The translations under genes and the position numbers were made by a program. The notes under the pieces are model-generated. The model saw only the letters and a program-made list of their open reading frames with translations, ran no database searches and was not told the DNA's origin. From Arthrobacter sp. SO5 (lineage in GTDB: Bacteria; Actinomycetota; Actinomycetes; Actinomycetales; Micrococcaceae), in the NCBI RefSeq assembly GCF_020532805.1, contig NZ_MQTQ01000022.1:4822-48910 (forward strand): 44,089 nt of DNA, read 5' to 3'. Positions 40,641 to 44,089 of the stretch are shown here, in pieces. The stretch's first letter is position 1. Every line of letters begins with the position of its first letter.

Positions 40641-41279
40641 ATGCCCAAATTTGTCGACGCCGCACTGCGGCGCCAGGAAGTGGTCGAGGCGGTCTTCAGG
40701 ATCGTCGCAGCGGACGGACTCGAAAGGGCCTCCCTCCGGGAAGTCGCCGACGAGGCGGAACTGGCCGTCGGATCCGTCCGCCATTACTTCGCCAGCAGTG
40801 ATGAGCTGCTCAGCCATGCGTTCGGCGTCGTGGTGGACCGGATCGTGGGCCGGCTGGCGGCCGCAGACGAGCGCCTCGGCGAGCTCGCGCCTGGCACCGC
40901 GGAACACCACCAGGGTGTGTTAACACTGCTGGGCGAGTTTCTGCCCCTTGATGAGGAGCGGGCCCTCGATGCCTGCGTCTGGATGGCCTTCAAGAACGCC
41001 GCCAGAACGAAGTTGTTCCTGGCCGCGGAAGCGGACCGCAGCCACCGGGCCGTAGCTGCGATCGTGGGCAGGGTGGTAATGGATTTGGCCCCCTCCGGCG
41101 GCACTGCCGCCGGGCCGGGGAGCATCGACCAGCAGCGGCTCGTCACCGAAGCGGAGCGGCTCCTGGCCACGCTGGATGGCCTCACGATGCACGCCCTGCT
41201 GCAACCTGAATGGATGACGGCCCAGATGTGCGGGGACGTGCTGGAATCCCATCTTGCGGGGCTTGGCAGCACTCGATGA
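40641..41279 (+). CDS. TetR/AcrR-family transcriptional regulator
   Basis: This dimeric DNA-binding repressor type is 212 aa. The N-terminal TetR HTH (about residues 8-55) reads EVVEAVFRIVAADGLERASL, then the recognition segment EAELAVGSVRHYFASSDELL. The C-terminal ligand domain is all-helical and has no recognisable effector pocket; WMAFKNAARTKLFLAAEADR resembles the TetR_C_6 (BetI-like) group. The ATG has an AAAAAGGA site 5-6 nt upstream. No obvious regulated neighbour exists, since the downstream gene begins 66 bp later with its own ribosome site. Target genes are unknown. Confidence 0.87.
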   Translation: MPKFVDAALRRQEVVEAVFRIVAADGLERASLREVADEAELAVGSVRHYFASSDELLSHAFGVVVDRIVGRLAAADERLGELAPGTAEHHQGVLTLLGEFLPLDEERALDACVWMAFKNAARTKLFLAAEADRSHRAVAAIVGRVVMDLAPSGGTAAGPGSIDQQRLVTEAERLLATLDGLTMHALLQPEWMTAQMCGDVLESHLAGLGSTR

Positions 41280-41345
41280 GCCATTAACGTGCGTCAAGTT
41301 GGGTAATACACTGGAACCGTACTTCTTGCCAAGGGAGGCAATCGG

Positions 41346-41957
41346 ATGCACCACACAGGCGGACCTGGCTGGCGGATCACCATGGACACTTCGGGCCCCA
41401 TGCTTATTGCACTCTATATCCGCGACGCCGCCGGCCTGGACAGTGCTGGGCATCCGGCACTAAGTCACGTCTTACCCAAAATCCGGCCTTCGGACCACGC
41501 CCATCTCGTCGCCGATGTTGGCGGCCCCAGTGCGCTCAAGACCGAGTGGGAAGCCTGGTGGGACCAGCTCCTGAAGGCCCACCCCGAGATGTCCCCGGAA
41601 CTGGGGCCGCCGGGCTTCCGGGCCTTCAGCAACTCACCGGCCCTGCGGCGCGTGCTGCAGGCGCACTTCGGCGCGGCGCTGTCCTGGGCCCGGGAACGCC
41701 GGAGCGAGTACGCCACCATGGAGGCGGAGCGTGAAGCGGGCGGCGGAGTGCAGTTGCTCCAGGACATGGTGGATGACCGGCTGCTCGCGGTTGACCGCGC
41801 CGCCCGTGATTTCACCCTGACCATCATTGAGCTGCCCCTGACGGAGCCCCGGGCCTGGTACCTCGAGCCGGATAAGATCATCATGAGCTCTAGCCTGGTG
41901 TCCCAGCCTGAGCTGTTCCGCAGCTACGTCCAGCCGGTAGTGGACGTGCTCGTCTGA
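41346..41957 (+). CDS. Conserved hypothetical protein
   Basis: No family is recognised. The 203-aa soluble protein has no signal peptide, membrane segment or cysteine pattern. It begins with a glycine/proline-poor hydrophobic strand (ITMDTSGPMLIALYIRDAAG). A tryptophan-rich helix (EWEAWWDQLLKAHP) and a helical C-terminal half (RREYATM... LTIIELPLTEPRAWYLEPDK) follow. The start ATG has a strong AGGGAGG site (41332-41338), which argues for a real gene. It lies 66 bp after the TetR gene on the same strand and may share its transcript, and it converges with the lysozyme-like gene. Confidence 0.7.
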   Translation: MHHTGGPGWRITMDTSGPMLIALYIRDAAGLDSAGHPALSHVLPKIRPSDHAHLVADVGGPSALKTEWEAWWDQLLKAHPEMSPELGPPGFRAFSNSPALRRVLQAHFGAALSWARERRSEYATMEAEREAGGGVQLLQDMVDDRLLAVDRAARDFTLTIIELPLTEPRAWYLEPDKIIMSSSLVSQPELFRSYVQPVVDVLV

Positions 41958-41991
41958 GTTCAGCTGCCGACGCGCGCTGACGAGGGCGGCG

Positions 41992-42843
41992 TTAGCCTGC
42001 CGGCGCCTCCGCGACGGTCACCCTGATCTGTCCGGCCGGCACGTCGGCGGCCTGCCAGCCTTTGCGGTCCTGCCGCGTCCACGAGTGGCCATCCGCCTCT
42101 ACCTGCACAATGGCGAGCCCTTTGGCATTGGCCACGGCCCATTGAGCCACTGCCCAGGCAGTGGCTCCGTCCGCCTCGACCGTCAGCGTCCTGCCGTCGG
42201 CGGAGGCCGGCAGCTGGCCGAAGGCCGCGGTCAGTCGCTCCTGCGCGGCGGCGGCATCCCCCGCCTCGTCCGGGGCCCGGAGCGAGCAATCCAGGCCTCT
42301 GGCGGTCTGGCCGGTCAGCGAGGAGGCAAACGCCTTGGCCATCACCTCGTGCTGGGCGTAGGCGGCCGGGTAGGCGGAGCGCTGGACTCGCTGGGCAGCG
42401 TCGGTGATCTCCAGGGACTGGTATCCGGGGACCTTCACGAGGGAGTCGTAAAAGGCGTTGCTGGCGTGATACGGGTCCATCACCTGCGCCGCGGTGCCCC
42501 AGCCCTGCGAGGGCCGCTGCTGGAACAGGCCGCGCGAGTCCGGCCCGGCCTGGTCGCCGTGGCCGATGTTGCGCAGCTTGGATTCCTGCATGGCTGTGGC
42601 GAGCGCGATGCTGGCGGCCCGGGCGGGCAGTCCCCGCCGGACCGCCACGGCGGAGATCAGGGCAGCGTTCGAGGCCTGGTCCGGGGCGAGATCCTCCCCA
42701 TCGCCGCCGTCTGCAGTGCAGCGTTCGGTAATCAGCGTTTCCGAGCGCTGCAAAAATGCCACGGCCGTGTAGATGCCCCCCGCTACCAGCGCAAGGGTCA
42801 GCAGGAGAACGATTCGTCGGCGCCAGCTGCCTTTTCGTGCCAC
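41992..42843 (-). CDS. Membrane-anchored lysozyme-like/SLT-type domain protein
   Basis: The 283-aa protein has a short basic N-terminus and a membrane anchor (about residues 10-30), with the rest outside the cell. Residues about 55-165 resemble the lytic-transglycosylase/lysozyme-like domain of actinobacterial proteins: ATAMQESKLRNI with candidate catalytic Glu87, then DSRGLFQQRPSQGWGT and DPYHASNAFYDSLVKVPG. The roughly 100-residue C-terminal domain is unassigned. The start at 42843 (GTG) is chosen for a GGGAG site 7 nt upstream; the frame is open to 42927 but lacks a site. It lies downstream of dapD on the same strand (89-bp gap). A peptidoglycan-related role is inferred, not proven. Confidence 0.75.
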   Translation of the reverse strand: MARKGSWRRRIVLLLTLALVAGGIYTAVAFLQRSETLITERCTADGGDGEDLAPDQASNAALISAVAVRRGLPARAASIALATAMQESKLRNIGHGDQAGPDSRGLFQQRPSQGWGTAAQVMDPYHASNAFYDSLVKVPGYQSLEITDAAQRVQRSAYPAAYAQHEVMAKAFASSLTGQTARGLDCSLRAPDEAGDAAAAQERLTAAFGQLPASADGRTLTVEADGATAWAVAQWAVANAKGLAIVQVEADGHSWTRQDRKGWQAADVPAGQIRVTVAEAPAG

Positions 42844-42894
42844 GTAACTACTCCCTCGGGCCCTTCCGGGCCGGTCTGTTCCCACGCCGATCCA

Positions 42895-42917
42895 CCGGGG
42901 CGGTGTGTCCGCCCCGG
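42895..42917 (-). terminator. Hairpin downstream of dapD
   Basis: A perfect 9-bp stem, CCGGGGCGG with CCGCCCCGG around a 5-nt loop, begins 15 bp after the dapD stop on the minus strand. It has no T-run, so it is a weak or factor-dependent terminator, or an mRNA end stabiliser. Confidence 0.5.
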
Positions 42918-42932
42918 GCTCCGGCAAGAATG

Positions 42933-43943
42933 TTAGTTGGCGTGCAGCGCGTCGTTGAGCTCAACGGTCTGGCCCCTGCGCGGGAGGACTTCTACCGCGC
43001 CGGTGGAGGAGTTGCGCCGGAACAGCAGGTTGGGCACGCCGGAGAGTTCCACGGCCTTGACGATCTTGGCGGATTCCGCACCGTCGGCGTCCTTGCCGCC
43101 GAGAACGCGGACCCGGGTTCCCGCGGTGACGTAGAGGCCCGCCTCCACCACGGAGTCGTCGCCGATGCTGATGCCCACCCCCGAGTTTGCGCCGAGCAGG
43201 ACGCGCTCACCGAGGGAGACCTTTTCCTTGCCGCCGCCGGACAGGGTCCCCATGATTGAGGCGCCGCCGCCGACGTCGGAACCATCACCGGCGACGACGC
43301 CGGCGGAGATGCGGCCCTCGACCATGGATGTGCCCAGGGTGCCGGCGTTGAAGTTCACGAAGCCCTCGTGCATGATCGTGGTGCCCTCGGCGAGGTGCGC
43401 GCCGAGGCGGACGCGGTCGGCGTCGGCGATCCGGACGCCGGAGGGGATGACGTAGTCGACCATCCGCGGGAACTTGTCGACGCCGTAAACCGTGACGGCA
43501 CCGCGCCTGCGCAGCCGCGCGCGGGTCAGCTCGAACCCCTCGACGGCGGCGGGCCCGAAGTTGGTCCACACGACGTTGGGGAGTTTGCCGAAGATGCCGT
43601 CGAGGTTGATGCTGTTGGGCAGGACGAGGCGGTGCGAGAGTAGGTGCAGGCGCAGGTAGGCGTCAGCGGTGTCCGCCGGCGCCTCGTCGAGGTGGATCTG
43701 GACGAAGACGACCTTCTGTTCGGTGCCGCGGTCGGCGTCGTCCCCGCCGGCGGCGATCTCGGTCAGGGCCGGGTCCGCGGACTCGACGTCCCGCAGGTTC
43801 TCTGCCGCGGTGCCCAGGGCCGGTGCCGGGAACCACACGTCCAGCACGGTGCCTTCACCGTTGCGGGTGGACACGGTGGCGAGCCCGTAGCCATAGGCGG
43901 AGCGGGAGTCGGCGGGCACAGCGGAAGAAGCGGTCTCAGTCAT
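42933..43943 (-). CDS. dapD: 2,3,4,5-tetrahydropyridine-2,6-dicarboxylate N-succinyltransferase
   Basis: DapD succinylates tetrahydrodipicolinate in the succinylase branch of diaminopimelate/lysine synthesis. The 336-aa protein is of the long actinobacterial type. The N-terminal domain opens with SAYGYGLATVSTRNGEGTVLDVWFPAP. The C-terminal left-handed beta-helix hexapeptide repeats begin near VRIADADRVRLGAHLAEGTT, with EGFVNFNAGTLGTSMVEGRI and GANSGVGISIGDDSVVEAGL. It works in the same pathway as DapC encoded 5 kb away. It is transcribed leftwards from a leaderless promoter and is probably divergent from dapE. Confidence 0.96.
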   Translation of the reverse strand: MTETASSAVPADSRSAYGYGLATVSTRNGEGTVLDVWFPAPALGTAAENLRDVESADPALTEIAAGGDDADRGTEQKVVFVQIHLDEAPADTADAYLRLHLLSHRLVLPNSINLDGIFGKLPNVVWTNFGPAAVEGFELTRARLRRRGAVTVYGVDKFPRMVDYVIPSGVRIADADRVRLGAHLAEGTTIMHEGFVNFNAGTLGTSMVEGRISAGVVAGDGSDVGGGASIMGTLSGGGKEKVSLGERVLLGANSGVGISIGDDSVVEAGLYVTAGTRVRVLGGKDADGAESAKIVKAVELSGVPNLLFRRNSSTGAVEVLPRRGQTVELNDALHAN

Positions 43944-43949
43944 GCCCCA

Positions 43950-43955
43950 AGTCTA
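43950..43955 (-). promoter_or_regulatory. Leaderless -10 element of dapD
   Basis: On the minus strand TAGACT lies exactly 6 nt before the dapD ATG, with no Shine-Dalgarno. Confidence 0.55.
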
Positions 43956-44003
43956 TAGAGGGCATCCGTGCTCCCCGAAACCTGTGACAGCCCGGCTGGC
44001 TGC

Positions 44004-44042
44004 CACTTGTTGTCGTGTGAGGGCCGGAAACGACAGCAAGTG
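44004..44042. repeat. Imperfect palindrome in the dapD upstream region (REP-like)
   Basis: CACTTGTTGTCGT (44004-44016) pairs with ACGACAGCAAGTG (44030-44042), 12 of 13 positions, around a 13-nt GC-rich centre. It lies between dapD and the gene starting at the right edge. It looks like a dispersed repetitive palindrome more than a compact operator, but genome data would be needed. Confidence 0.5.
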
Positions 44043-44072
44043 CGGGCCAGTCCGGGGGAGCCGGCGGGCATA

Positions 44073-44089
44073 TACAGTGGAACGGTGAC
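44073..44089 (+). promoter_or_regulatory. Leaderless promoter and first codon of a divergent gene (probably dapE)
   Basis: TACAGT (44073-44078), a 6-nt gap and GTG at 44085-44087 reproduce the leaderless layout seen elsewhere. Only five bases of the possible gene are in the window. That it is dapE is inferred from the frequent dapE/dapD divergence in related actinobacteria. Confidence 0.35.

Overview
The window is high-GC DNA of an actinobacterium, most likely Micrococcaceae (Arthrobacter/Pseudarthrobacter-like). The evidence is strong G/C bias at third codon positions, diaminopimelate genes dapC and dapD in actinobacterial form, a fdxA-dapC pair, a YchF protein beginning MALTIGIVG, and many leaderless promoters in which a TAnnnT hexamer lies 6 nt before the start codon. 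No rRNA, tRNA, CRISPR array, transposase or integrase was recognised.

Layout. 1-4.7 kb: the 3' part of rsgA, then a tightly overlapping four-gene osmoprotectant-type ABC transporter ending in a strong hairpin. 4.8-13.3 kb: housekeeping genes: AlaA-type aminotransferase, PPK2 polyphosphate kinase, xseB/xseA (minus strand), a membrane protein, ispH, rmuC (minus) and ychF. 13.3-17.1 kb: an accessory segment holding an alpha/beta hydrolase with a divergent WYL regulator, a small coupled ORF, a YefM/YoeB toxin-antitoxin pair, a decayed formamidase fragment and an SDR oxidoreductase. It is bounded by two copies of the last 27 bp of ychF, so it looks inserted at that gene's 3' end. 17.2-18.8 kb: a PhrB-type photolyase-like protein with no iron-sulfur cysteines.

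19.1-32.1 kb: two consecutive oligopeptide/dipeptide-type ABC importers, each with a lipoprotein binding protein, two permeases and one fused double-ATPase. In the first, a PH-domain membrane protein gene lies antisense inside the cluster and one permease is greatly enlarged. 32.3-35.7 kb: an SGNH lipoprotein, typA/bipA and a small membrane protein. 35.7-37.3 kb: the most unusual region. An AbiEi-like/DUF559 nuclease-fold gene is flanked on both sides by arrays of a palindromic GGACATGTCC motif, including an ~83-bp composite block present once on each side with identical motif spacing. This cassette sits between two convergent genes and resembles a small selfish or defence element with its own DNA sites. 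37.5-44.1 kb: fdxA-dapC, gltA, a TetR regulator, a conserved hypothetical, a membrane-anchored lysozyme-like protein and dapD, with what is probably dapE starting at the right edge.

Functional threads: lysine/peptidoglycan precursor synthesis (dapC, dapD), import of peptides and compatible solutes, DNA maintenance (xseAB, rmuC, photolyase) and ribosome GTPases (rsgA, ychF, typA). All functions are read from sequence motifs and remembered family features. No database search was run.
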